NCBI GenBank assembly: GCA_030765065.1
Contig: CM060980.1
Location: 65,022,364 to 65,086,363 of the forward strand
DNA length: 64,000 nt
Direction of reading: 5' to 3'
Source of the DNA: Deroplatys truncata
Lineage: Eukaryota; Arthropoda; Insecta; Mantodea; Mantidae
The position numbers and the translations under genes are program-made. Below, one piece after another: positions 22,979 to 33,930 of the stretch. How positions within the stretch are numbered: the stretch's first letter is position 1; each line of letters starts with the position of its first letter. The notes under the pieces were generated by a model. It ran no database searches and was not told where the DNA came from. It saw nothing but the letters and a program-made list of their open reading frames with translations.

Positions 22979-24100
22979 AAACGTACAGTGGCTAATAATT
23001 CAGAAACTAGTAGTGCTAACATTTTCTAAGCAGCTAAAATTGCATACAGGAAAAACACAATAAAAAAGAAGGCATAGTGCTTCAAAAACTAATGCCTTTG
23101 GAGGCAGAACATATGGGTCTGAAAGCTGTGTACTTTATTTTGGTCTATTTTCTGTGCAGTGAAGCAGAATCATACATTTATGATACTGGAATAAAAGTTC
23201 GAAGTTCTAAATAAGCTGCTTAACGTGATTGTTTTTCTTCACCTCTCTTCCTTTTTATTTTATCTGACAGTGATCCAATGAATCAATTTCAAGATATTAA
23301 AGGGAACAGAAGAAGTTTACATATAAATAAGGTGGATATTGTCTGAAATATTATTGGGGTAGGTTAAACGCTATTTTAATTGTCTCGCTAAAGCTTATTG
23401 CACCTACTAAACATTTTGGAGGTCAGGAGAGTTAAAAGGCTGGCACCGAAAGCGGAATAACTGATTGATGCATAAGTACCACTACAATGGCCAAGTTCCC
23501 ATGTTGGCAATATGTTTTGCACATAGCTGTACATCGTCTTCTAAAAGGATTGTTTTGTCGAAATCATTGTAATTTTAGTTTAAAAATATGTGCTTCACTA
23601 GACCTTAAATATGATGTCTGCCAATATTCACCTGTTTTTGAAGCTAAATGTATCAAACGTTTTCACAGAACTCCGCTTACCTGAAACAAAGCAAAATTAA
23701 CTGTTAGACAGGCTTACTTGAAAAAGATAGCTGTATATTTTGCTTGAATCTTTATTTATTCCTAAGTACAGGGATATCTGTCTGTGTGAAAACACTTGCA
23801 TGTGAAAACTTCTTCTTCCACTCTCAGAACTGGTCTACCTCATTAAGAAAACAATCGCTAAATAGCTTAATTATGGTCTTGCCAGGAGCGGTGACATCCA
23901 AAGGGCGGGGAAGGAAGGACATCCGCTCGTAAATACATGTTAGGCAGGTACGGGAGCTCTAAGACATACCGCAAAAACCTGTAATGGAAGGCTTGGTATT
24001 TAGTATCGAGAAATCTTACTAAAACTCGCGTATTTAATCGTAAAACCCCTCCCTTGTCTCTTGTTTCTAAGATTACAAAAATTACAATTATGTGCTCCAG
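22979..24100. other. unassigned AT-rich DNA
   Basis: No recognised element or gene. Confidence 0.5.
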
Positions 24101-24954
24101 CTTCACTTTTTCTACCATGTAACTAGTAGGAAGTATTTAATTTATATACAGAGATTTGACCCCTGAATCAAACAACAGAGCTTTAAGAAGAAATCCAAGT
24201 ATACGCGTGAATGAGTGTGTCTGTTAAAACATTACTAAAAAACCAAATGTCGGATACATACCAAACTTCGTATTTATTTAAGTTCAGCATCTTCCAAAGA
24301 TGCGGCACAAAGTTTTTCAGGAAAATATGCCCACTCCAAATTCCCATGACACGTAACAATTAAAAAAACTCTGATATTCTCAAAAATAGCTCATAAGATT
24401 TGGATTAAAATACAAATATTTAAGATATTTAATGACAAAATGTCTATCTTGAATTTTACCGAAAATATTAGTGAATTCCTCTTTATTCGGAAGGAATTTT
24501 GTGTAATTCTTATATACCCGGTAAAGGTTTAAACATAGACAAAAGCGAACTACACAAAAAAACACATAAAACATAGCTTATTTCAAATAAGGTTTTTGTG
24601 GCATTTTGAGCAATTTTTTCTGAGATATGTGTAATTATTGGCTTCATTTTTTCAATAATTTGTAATTTGTTTAAAGTGCTATCACTATTTAATTGTTTCT
24701 CACGATATCATTGAAAATTCTGGAATTTCAAGGTGAGCATATAGCAACTCGCTATTAGCATCTGACTGTTGATTTGGTTTCCTCTATTCCCTTGTACCTA
24801 CAACGAAATGCATAACGAAATTATTTCTGCAAATGTTTATCTGAATTAAGATGAGCCAGATAAAGAATTAAATATTTTGTAACATTAATTTTAAAGCTAT
24901 GTGAATGTAAACATAGTAGGTAGGGAAAATTATGTGAATCTAACATATTACATT
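24101..24954 (-). repeat. Rep1 copy 11 (minus), diverged
   Basis: Starts CTTCACTTTTTCTACCATGT with the hairpin partner AGTAGGAAG close by, and ends near TAACATATTACA. It is more diverged than copies 2, 6 and 10 and has almost lost the microsatellite (GAATGAGTGTGTCTG). Confidence 0.75.
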
Positions 24955-24960
24955 TTTATG

Positions 24961-26887
24961 AAGCTTCCTTAGCGTATAAAGCAGTAGTGTATTTTAAACC
25001 TCGCTTTCATTCAAAGGAGGTTTATTTGGATACCTCAATACCTTAACTGAGAGGGGTGATGTGATATTCTAACAGGTTGGTGCACATTTCAAATGCAGGC
25101 CGTTGTACACCCTGCTGTAATTGAGTTAGAATAGGAAGTTGGATAATTGGTCTCGGCAAAGCACTGATTTAATATCCTTGAGATGCTTCCGCATCCATAG
25201 GAGACTTCTAAACTGTGGAGTAGACAGAAATTTTTATATCATCTATAGGACTGCAAATTGTATGCATAGTAATTATGAGTAAAGATGTCTGTTACATGCT
25301 TAAATACTTCTTCTTCTTCCAAATTTCAAGGATTACGAAAGATACCCGGCTCAGGCTTCAGAGTGTGCCAGACAATCTTCCGCATTGTCTTCTTGGGATC
25401 CATCCTGACGGTATTGTCAATATGTCTTCATTCATTTCTGTCATTTGCAATTTTTTCTTCAAGGGGGTTTAATACTAACTCTTCTCGTATTTTATCATTT
25501 TGTATTTTAATTAAAAGAGGAGAGTCCTTATCCTCTTTTTCTCTTGCAATCAGCGTCCATACTTTATGAAACCTCATTTGAGATTTTTCGGCTTTTAATT
25601 TTCAGATTTATTTTTAAACATGGGTAATCTACTATTAAAATCACTTTCATACTATATAACTAATATGTACTTCTAGATATTTGAAATGTGTAACCATTTT
25701 TAAACAAATATCACTTGATACAATTTGGTTCTAATGCTGTATTTGCTTCTACTTATATCCGAAAACGTTAATTTTTGTATTTACTATTTTACTATGCATT
25801 TCAAGCGGCATACTTAAGTTCTTCACTTATTGAATTTGATTCTTATATGATCCCACAAAATGAATTAAATCTATATTACATCTGTTCACTTGAAGTAGAT
25901 AATCAAACCATTACCCATAAATACCTTAACACGAATTTTAATTAGATCAGATGATGTAATTCACTCTTGAACAATCCCAAGATTGATTTGCTTTCTAATT
26001 AAATTCTGATATCGCTATAACTGCTGTCATACGGTTAATTAAGAATTTTTACAGTGGAATTCCATTGCTAGGAAAGTATGTCATATACGTAAATAAAAGT
26101 TAGTATTTTATTCATATTATATACAATTATTTCTTAATGAAATAATATTAAAATAGGTTTCATCATCTTATAAAGATTAATTATTAGGAAACAAGTAAGT
26201 ACTCCATAATTTTATGCTTAAAATTAAATAAACATGGGTTAGAAGTTTAAACGAAAATCACCTCTAAAGTTATGGGGATATCTGTAAAATGTAATGTTCA
26301 TTCAATGGAGATACTGTATGTATTACGTTCTTTGAGGCAGAAATTTATCCTAGATCGGCCAAATAAAAAATATGCAGCGCTTGAAAAATACCAATGCTTT
26401 CGAGGAAGTTTCAGGACTATAAGTGCGTAAGGGGTTTTATTTTTATTCTTTTGAGTATATAGTAACATACCACTTTAAACATTATAATTAACATTAATAA
26501 TGTTCGAAATCGTTCGATATGCAGAAATGATAGAAATTAATACGATTTTAAAGGAAGTCGTATTTTCGTTATACCAATGTTGCAATAACCTTCAGAACTC
26601 ACAGACTATATAAATTTCTTATAAAAACATTTTTAAATATTCGAAATAAATTTCACTCGTTTTTTTTTTTACTTATTTTATATTTTTATTTATAACTGAC
26701 TTTGTTTTTAGTAAATATTCACGATGAACAGTTGTTCCCCCAAAACAGCCGAACAACTCTACAGAATACTTAAAATATTATCCACACAATAAGTCCAATA
26801 AGTAAGCTTCCCTATTTTATAAAAAACATTACACATAATTAATCATGTTGAATTAATTTTATTTATATTTTACAATCCTTCTGTTAC
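24961..26887. other. mostly unassigned AT-rich DNA
   Basis: Only the LINE-tail remnant near 25270-25560 is recognised in this very AT-rich stretch. Confidence 0.45.
25270..25560 (-). pseudogene. LINE ORF2 C-terminal remnant
   Basis: Read on the minus strand one sees LEEKIANDRNE, RHIDNTVRMDPKKTMRKIVW and a following GIFRNP with NLEEEEV, comparable with the WxxHVxRM...IPRK...GRPxxRW ending of LINE reverse-transcriptase proteins. It carries stops and small shifts. The plus-strand frame over the same bases (25285-25569) is an antisense shadow. Confidence 0.5.
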
Positions 26888-27322
26888 TTTTCTACATAGA
26901 CAACATGTTTTTCCAAGCATTTTTGGGTACGTGACACAAGTTTTTCCAAGCCAGTGTTGTACCAGTCGGGTCTTGTGCTCGTTGCCAGCTGTTCACTGAT
27001 TTGACATCATCATCGGTGTTAAATGTGCTTACCTTTGAGTTAGAGGAACATGTGAAAATCACTTGGTACAAGCTCCGGTGAATACGGAGGATACGAGAAA
27101 ACTTCCAAGTTGAATCTTGACCCAGGCGGAGCTCAAAATATGCAACTGGGAAGCTTACTTGCATCCTCCATATTCACCAGATCTTTTCCCAAGTGATTTT
27201 CACGTGGTCCCGTGACTCAAAGGTCATCTTGGAGGTAAGCACTTTAACATTGTGACGAAGATCAATCAGAAGTGAACCAGAAGTCGGGTCCTGTGCTCGT
27301 AACCGGCTGTTATCTAGAATAA
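26888..27322 (-). pseudogene. scrambled mariner transposase 3' ends
   Basis: Three pieces of one D,D34D mariner gene in mixed orientation. On the minus strand 27095-26888 reads PPYSPELVPSDFHMF, then FNTDDDVKSVNSWQRAQDP and, after a shift, WYNTGLEKLVSRTQKCLEKH. On the plus strand 27161-27255 reads PPYSPDLFPSDFHVVP, a stop, then LKGHLGGKHFN. At 27279-27322 the RAQDP-containing piece recurs on the minus strand. The first two are inverted relative to each other around a ~65-base spacer, forming a fold-back. No inverted terminal repeats were found. Confidence 0.75.
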
Positions 27323-27341
27323 CCCTATCGTCACAAACTTA

Positions 27342-28234
27342 CGAGGGCTGATCAATAAAGACTGAGACTAATTTTTTTTCACAGATATTTATTACTCTAT
27401 TTCAATGTTGACATTATCTTTTTCAAAGTAGTCCTCCCCTACTTGAATGCACTTTTTATAGCGCCTCTGCCAGTCCTCGAACACATGGTACAGGCCATTC
27501 TTTGTCAGGTCTTTGAGAATCGCCTCACTTTTCTTCAGCACTGCTTCAGTGCTCTCAAATCGAATGCCCCGGAGCGTTGCCTTTAGTGATGGGAATAAAA
27601 AGAAATCACAGGGGACAAGATTGGGGCTATAAGGCATATGCGGTACACAGATAATGTTGAATTTAGCCAAAAATTCCTGGACTTGATTTGCAACGTGAGG
27701 CCGCACGTTGTTGTGATAAGTTCTGTACGTTTCATTGCAATGTGCTTCCTCGGTGTAGCCAATACTGACGTGTAGTACGCTGCTGTAACAGTGTTGTGAG
27801 TGGGAACAACAATCACAGCAGCTGTGATGATGTTGACTTCAGTCATAGCAGAAGCCGAAGCACCAGGCCCATCTTGCTTAGCACAGAGGACTCGCTCTAC
27901 TTTGAACTCTTTGAACCACCTAAACACTGTTGCACGAGGTAGTGCATCTTCACCGTATGCTTGCTTCAGCTTTTCCAAAGTTTCAGAGGCTGTATGATTT
28001 AAACGAAAACAAAATTTTATTGCCCCTCTTGTGTCACCTTCATTTTGTGGTATGCGAAATTTAACTAGGGTCAACAATATACAGCATTACTACCAACCTA
28101 CCGATACGAGAGTGCTGCCGCCTATGGACATTATACATAAAACCCTGCTCTTTTCAAACATTCATGGTCAAGACAGGAAACTCTCAAGAAAGCTACAGGA
28201 AAAAATTAATCTCAGTCTTTATTGATCAGCCCTC
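27342..28234 (-). mobile_element. mariner element 3, internally deleted
   Basis: An 893-bp mariner with inverted repeats of about 35 bases differing at very few positions (left CGAGGGCTGATCAATAAAGA at 27342; right is its complement ending at 28234) and TA at 27340-27341 and 28235-28236. Full mariners are nearer 1.25-1.3 kb, so a central part is missing. It abuts the scrambled mariner pieces on the left and Rep1 copy 12 on the right. Confidence 0.92.
27392..28077 (-). pseudogene. mariner transposase, deleted and catalytically dead
   Basis: The N-terminal part (28077 downwards) carries AIKFCFRLNHTASETLEKLK and DALPRATVFRWFKEFK, the DNA-binding helix-turn-helix region. The frame then jumps to TVTAAYYTSVL and RKHIAMKR, so the middle of the protein with the first catalytic Asp (GDE motif) is gone. 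The second catalytic position reads YHNNVRPHV, with Asn for Asp. The third is kept in LVPCDFFLFP. The C-terminus in another frame runs through YHVFEDWQRRYKKCIQ to 27392. This is a different mariner lineage from elements 1 and 2. Confidence 0.88.
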
Positions 28235-28237
28235 TAA

Positions 28238-29033
28238 AATGAAAATGTGATGTGATAGATTCATATACTATCTCTACCATTTAATTGTTTTTTAGTGGGT
28301 ATACAAATTATACTTACTAAAACTTATTTTTTATCTAATCCAAATAAGCCTTCGCAGAAATAGTTACGTTACACATTTCGTTATAGATACAAAGAGAACA
28401 GAGATAGACAGATGTCTACGAACTGTACGCTATATGGTGCCCTTAAAATTCCATACTGTTTCCATGCGATAAAATCGATGGGATTTAAAAAGAGTAACAA
28501 GTATTGAGCAATTCGAATCTTTAATAATGGATATTTCAGAAACGGCCTATGTCACAAAAACAATTATTTTAAATAAAATAATTACGTGGTGGCACGTTTT
28601 CGTCTATTCCTTAACGTTTAACATTATATAAGATTATACAAAATTTCTTCCAAATGAAGTGGACTTAGGCTATTCCCAAAAATTTCAAGATATAAATTTT
28701 ATTTTTCATGTAAATATCTTTGATATGTGGTATTTTAATCAAAATTGTTAGAGACGTTGTTTAGAAAATCGAAATTTTCGAAAAATCTTCCATGTATAAG
28801 GTAGTCTGGCGTAGGAGGTTTTCTTGAAAATCTTTGTTTCGCAAGCTTGGTGTTGATCCGATTTTTTGTTTCTGAATTAGGTGTTCACAGACACACACTC
28901 GGATCTTTTTCTAAAATGCTTTTTTGGATTCTGGGGTTTCAAATTATGTATTTCCAACGAAATCTTTATATCGAATTTTTTAGTGATACACAATACTTCC
29001 CCTATTTACTATACGTAGTAGAGAAAGTAAAAA
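28238..29033 (+). repeat. Rep1 copy 12 (plus)
   Basis: Runs from AAAATGTGATGTGATAGATT to the terminal palindrome TACTATACGTAGTAGAGAAA and GTAAAAA at 29033. Mariner 3 lies immediately left and the BEL LTR immediately right, so it is boxed in by two other insertions. Confidence 0.85.
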
Positions 29034-29232
29034 TAGCTTGAAGAATGCACATAACTTAAAGCTGTACCTCCATTCTTGCACTGAGTTTATTTCTCCAACG
29101 GAAAGTGAATACATGCTGTTGATTCCAGTGACGACTTGTGTTAAACTTAAAAAAACAAAACTGTTACTGAACATGGCAAGTTTGGCAACATAATATTTAA
29201 AACAATAAAAAGAAGGATTTTAACATTAAACA
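29034..29232 (-). repeat. LTR of BEL/Pao element, left copy
   Basis: A ~199-bp terminal repeat containing CTTGAAGAATGCACATAACT, TTTCTCCAACGGAAAGTGAA and CCAGTGACGACTTGTGTTAA, found again at 35350-35385 plus 37805-37967. Both copies end ...TTAAACA/...TTTAACA, giving TGTT at the start when read in the minus-strand direction of the element. No matching target duplication could be identified. Confidence 0.8.
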
Positions 29233-29689
29233 TTCTGCCCAACGATTCGAACAGATCAACTTAAATCATTGTCTATTGGCAGGGGTACAAACTTTATAAC
29301 GGTCTCTTAAATAGTCCATTTGATGTCTTCGCTCCTGCTACTCTCACGCAACCACCCTCTTTGGGGGCTCTGTTGATAACCGCCAGTCTCCATTGCAGTG
29401 GTTTGATATGACTTCCATTTTTGACGCTGTTGCAAGGTGATAATAATAGACCATCTGTGCTATAAAAGCTGAGTATATTTCTGAATTCTCTCCTTCCTAT
29501 GCAACTGATTAAGAGGAGTATTACTATAATTACTGTGAGTCATTGCTGTTAGAGACTCATCTGTAAGAAAATGACCTGGCGTTAAAGACTGAAGATCGTC
29601 AGGGTCATTAGATAGTAGTGTTAAAGGCCTTGAGTTAAGACAAGCTTCGCTTCAACTTGATAAAGAATAGTATAGAGATTCTCATAATA

Positions 29690-30290
29690 TGTTAAAGGAG
29701 TCAAACTCGGCACCCGCTAGAGATGATATGTCATTGATTTTGATTGCTTCCCACAATCCGCCAAAACGAGGAGCTCCTGATGGAATGAAATGTCAAGAGA
29801 AATCTTCGTTTGCAGCAAATTTCTCAATATCCTTCTTGATCTCGGAAAGAAACAGTCTATGCAATTCCTTGAGATTCTATTAGCTTTAATAAAGTTGGTG
29901 CATTGTCAGAATATAGATTGATACATTTACCACGTCTAGCGATAAATCTTCTAAATGCTGCAGTAAACGCTTTAGAAGACAAACCAGTAAGTAGTTGTAG
30001 ATCTATAGCTTTAGTTCTGATACAAACAAATAGAGATACTTAACATTTCTGTGTTGATTTGCTTCTTGTTGAAGCTATTTTCACTTGCAACGGCCCTGCA
30101 TGCCTACGCCGGCATTAAGGAATGGACGTGATATTTGAACTCTAGATTTGGGTAAGCTTCCCATCAGTCGCCAGGTATCAGCCGCTTTCAATCTAAAACA
30201 TGTCATGCATTTATGCATAACTGAGCGTACTGACGAATGCGTGGTATCCAATACTGGCGCCTCAAGCTCGAGATTACCAACTGACAGCAT
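29690..30290 (-). pseudogene. BEL/Pao integrase remnant
   Basis: On the minus strand, VMHKCMTCFRLKAADTWRLM, then GSLPKSRVQISRPF and LNAGVG, match the zinc-binding and core-start segment of BEL/Pao integrases. Further on come YSDNAPTLLK (second catalytic Asp, near 29900) and HFIPSGAPRFGGLWEAIK (near 29710-29770), which holds the catalytic Glu in GLWE. A stop lies just before HFIPSG, where Trp is usual. Integrase joins the DNA copy to the genome; this one is not translatable as a whole. Confidence 0.8.
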
Positions 30291-31246
30291 CCATGCAATA
30301 ATCTTAAATGCTCAGTTTCCACTATAAACCGCGTTGTTATGTTTAGGAGACACAATATACATGATTGCTATCATAGGTCAAAGAAGACTTGCTTAATCTC
30401 CCTCATACTCTTTAACGATCCATTGTCATCTAAGAAAGGATTAAGATTTAAATAGAGCTATCCTTGTTAATATGTCCCCTTTCACTCAGATTTTTAATTT
30501 TCTTATTATATTCTTCATTTTGAGCGATTTTGGTGCAATGTAATAATGCGTTCTTAAACTTTTCACCGTTTAAGTGCACTTTCTTCACATTCCTTCCTCT
30601 AGAATTGCTGATAAATTAGACAGCATGCTATTATTTGTACGAGGTTGTTTAGACTGGAAAATCTTTATGTTATATCAGAAACTTATGAAAAGTCAACAAA
30701 GTAGAGGCTGTCGTACACTCTTATGGGGCGTGATAACATATTATATTTCTGCTAGACCATAAGATTATAGATTTTGTTAAAAACAAAGTTCCATACGACC
30801 ATATATTAGAGTCTTCGAGTGATTTTACTGATATATACCCCTAGATATTAAATCTGCTGGGTTTTCTGATAAATACACATGTCTCCAACTATTATGGTCA
30901 CTTAATTCCTGAATTTGAGCAACACGATGTGCAACAAATATCTTCTAGCGAGTGGGAGAACACGATATCCAAGCCAACACTTTCATTGAATCTGTCCAAA
31001 ACAAAATCAGAGAAAATTCAACCTTGATAAAGTCTTATGGACCAAATTAACCATTAAAACAGCACCACACAATTCCAACTTAGGCATCCTGAGCTGTTTA
31101 ATAGGAGCCACCTTAGACCTTGCAGAAAGCAATCGTACTGAAACTTCAACTTTGTAGTAGTAGCATGAACATACATATAGCAGCCATAAGCCTTTACGCT
31201 AGCATTTGAAAATTATGTAATTGTATATCTCCAACAATGGGTGAAC

Positions 31247-31289
<43 letters not shown>

Positions 31290-31329
31290 CTGTCACACTT
31301 AAGCTTACGACATGAGAGAAGCCCAATAA

Positions 31330-32100
31330 TAACCGATAGCATTGATTTAATATGGATTCAGGAAAACATCCAGCTTTATTAGACCATAGTAGTTACATAA
31401 ACATTTTAAATCGAACAAAACATACGCCCAAGAGGATAAAAAATTGTTGCAATTACAGAGATGACCTGCCTCTTAGACAATGATAGCGGTTCAACCTTGG
31501 AAGGAATCTTAGAAGAAATGTAAAACTTGTCCAACTGAGGATGCCACAGAATTCCTAAGGCCTTCACTCCCATGCCCTTATCCAAAGATACTGGTAATCA
31601 ATTTTCTCGACAATCCTCAGATACCACTTCCAGTATAGCTGGATATTTGAACAGAATTTTCTTAGTAGAAACCCGGCGCTGGATAATAGTTTTACCAGCT
31701 GTTGTATCTTTAACATTTGTTACAAGTCATTGTCTACGGTGAGTATGTCGTACATATTAAAGTCCCTCTTCAACGCCTGGGAAGCTAGGGGGTATTCTTT
31801 GATTCATTCGTCAGCTAACTGTTGTAAACATGCAATGTTGCATGCAATAAGTCGGAGTTATCAGTTCATATTCACTGATAGCTTCAGTGGAAGAATGTCT
31901 CTACAGAATGTACTGAAATCTTTTATGGTCTGCCTGTAATAATATGTAATGGAAAGTTTTCTCAATATCAGCTCTAAATACCACTGGAAATGTGCGAAAT
32001 CATATTACAATGGAGTACAGATCCTACTGTAGGGTGGTTCCAGTTAGTAAACAATCGTTAAAGATAAATTTGAACTTGTCTTGCTAGAGTAATCAAATAC
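31330..32100 (-). pseudogene. BEL/Pao reverse transcriptase remnant
   Basis: Minus-strand pieces in different frames include FPVVFRADIEKTF (motif A, about 31940-31980) and RDFNMYDILTVDNDL at about 31730-31770. There the family has YVDD, so the active-site Asp pair is damaged (NMYD). Further on comes KALGILWHPQLDKFYIS and a YPLG segment, the conserved connection after the BEL polymerase. Many stops and shifts. Confidence 0.65.
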
Positions 32101-32731
32101 TACTAGCAGTTTTGAGTAGTGCTGTTTTCCTTAAACACAGCATGATGCGGAATGAAGTGGACAAATTCAGGACTAGTGCCTTCTACCTTCTTCATGTGGC
32201 TTAGATCTTCGAATTATTTCATGAACTAACAATATGTTTGTTGCAGTAGGGTTGTCGTGCAAATCGTCGTTCTAGAATGAAAACCTGTTTAGTACTGTGC
32301 TGCATGCCTCTCCTAAATGCTTAATTTCGCAAAGACACAAGCGAACAACAACGAAAAAACTGCCAGAATCGTCCCTGTAAAGCCGTTTCCTTAAACTACA
32401 TTTTGCACATAGTATTCAGGAGATGAAACCTATTGTGGAAGCTCTTCAAGTTCCCAGACTATGAATAAATTGATATCATCCATTCTTGCTTCAGTCCTTA
32501 AAAGCATTGCTAGCGATTAGGAAGGCGGAGCTGTATGCGCTTTGTACGAGTATCTCCAACCAAAATAAAACCTAGTTTAGTATCCTGTAAAACTGGCCAA
32601 TTACCTTCTCTAGTTCTACGATCAGGCTTCAAAATGCAAAGAAACGTTCAGTTCTAGCAAAACAGCTAGATGACAGGAGAAGTGAATTCAGGATTAGCAA
32701 GTTCAATATTCTGCGGTAGCTTCCACCTTGA

Positions 32732-33180
32732 TCAATCGTTTGATGGGGCAAAGGATTTGCTATCTTGCTTAGAACACAACAGTGAATATCGTTTGTAATG
32801 TATGCAGTAACTCTTGATTTTAAGGGCTGTTACACAACAATTACAACATTCTTTATTGTTACCAATGCCCTCAATGGCCATGGTATTCCTCGACCTCTTT
32901 AGTCCTAGAAGTTGTACAAGAGATTCTGTTATGTAGCTGCAAGAATCTAACAAACATCTTGCCTTCCTAGGAACGCCGTTTCGATCGTACACGAGCACTA
33001 ATGCTGTTGAAAGCAGAACATGTACATTAGAGTTTGTTTTAACAGAGAAATAATTACCTGATGCCTGAATGTTGTTGGTTCCAGATGTGCAGTACATTTC
33101 TTCTGCTTTCTGAGTTTCCTTCTTAACAGCATGTAAAGTACATGATGCTTTCTATTGTACAATTTACTCCCTTGCTGCAC
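32732..33180 (-). pseudogene. BEL/Pao gag end and aspartic protease
   Basis: An uninterrupted 121-codon frame (33097-32732) contains VHVLLSTALVLVYDRNGVPR, CLLDSCSYITESLVQLLGLK and IEGIGN. It is a retroviral-type aspartic protease with the active-site loop DSCS where BEL elements have DSGS; this Gly-to-Cys change should hurt catalysis. Just upstream a second frame (33180-32998) reads KLYNRKHHVLYMLLRR, resembling the last Cys/His knuckle of BEL gag, with a Cys lost. In the element it would mature the polyprotein. Confidence 0.75.
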
Positions 33181-33489
33181 TCGGAAGCAGCGTGGCTATA
33201 AATCAAACAGTTAAAGTTAAATTATGTTTTCTTAAGAAGCTGTAGTCTTTGTGCCACAGCTAAGGTCTTGAATTTATCGCATTTATTTGTAGCGTGCATT
33301 TTTTTAACAGCAAGAACATTGCTGCCGCATGCGCATTACAGATATTTCAACCTTAGTAATACCATTGGGCCTTGAAAGCTTATTATTGCTATATTTCTTG
33401 ACTTTAAGCTTTGTATCACTCTGTGTACCTCCCTTGATTATTTCTAAAGTTTGACATATTGTTTCTAAAAATTTTATAAGCTCTGGCCA

Positions 33490-33930
33490 GCTGCTAGCCT
33501 TACCTAGCTACTTCGCACTCTCACTCTTCTCTTAGTGTGGTTGTGTGCCGTTTTCGCCTCCCCCTGGTCGTGGCTCATGCAACCAGCACGCTACAATGCT
33601 TCAGGGTAATTACGTCATTATAGCCAGAGAAAGCCAACGTCCAAAACTTCGAACAACATACTGTCAGCTGTGATGTAAGACATCACCTCAACACGTAATA
33701 CATCAGGCACGATCGTCATTGGATGGGTTGCGACACGCCACTGATGCCAGCGCCATCGTCTTCTCCGAGGGTTCCTGGAACTCCTGGGCAGGCAGTGAAG
33801 AGGAGTCGCTTTTTCGCCAGGGACCGAGGCGGACCAACTAGTCATCGTGACAGCGAGTTTCGGCATAATTCACCAAGGGTTATTTCGGCCTCTTCCAAAT
33901 TATATTTAAAATCTTGTTTGGTAAGCTTTT
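33490..33930. other. GC-richer block inside the BEL element
   Basis: Base composition jumps relative to both sides (for example GCCTCCCCCTGGTCGTGGCT near 33560 and CCTGGGCAGGCAGTGAAGAG near 33785). Open frames occur on both strands, but none shows a known motif. Its place within the BEL gag region suggests a nested insertion; edges are not defined. Confidence 0.4.

Noticed and set aside
31250-31290. TA tract as an origin or regulatory element
   Set aside because: Simple microsatellite; a similar one occurs at 50032-50066 without context.
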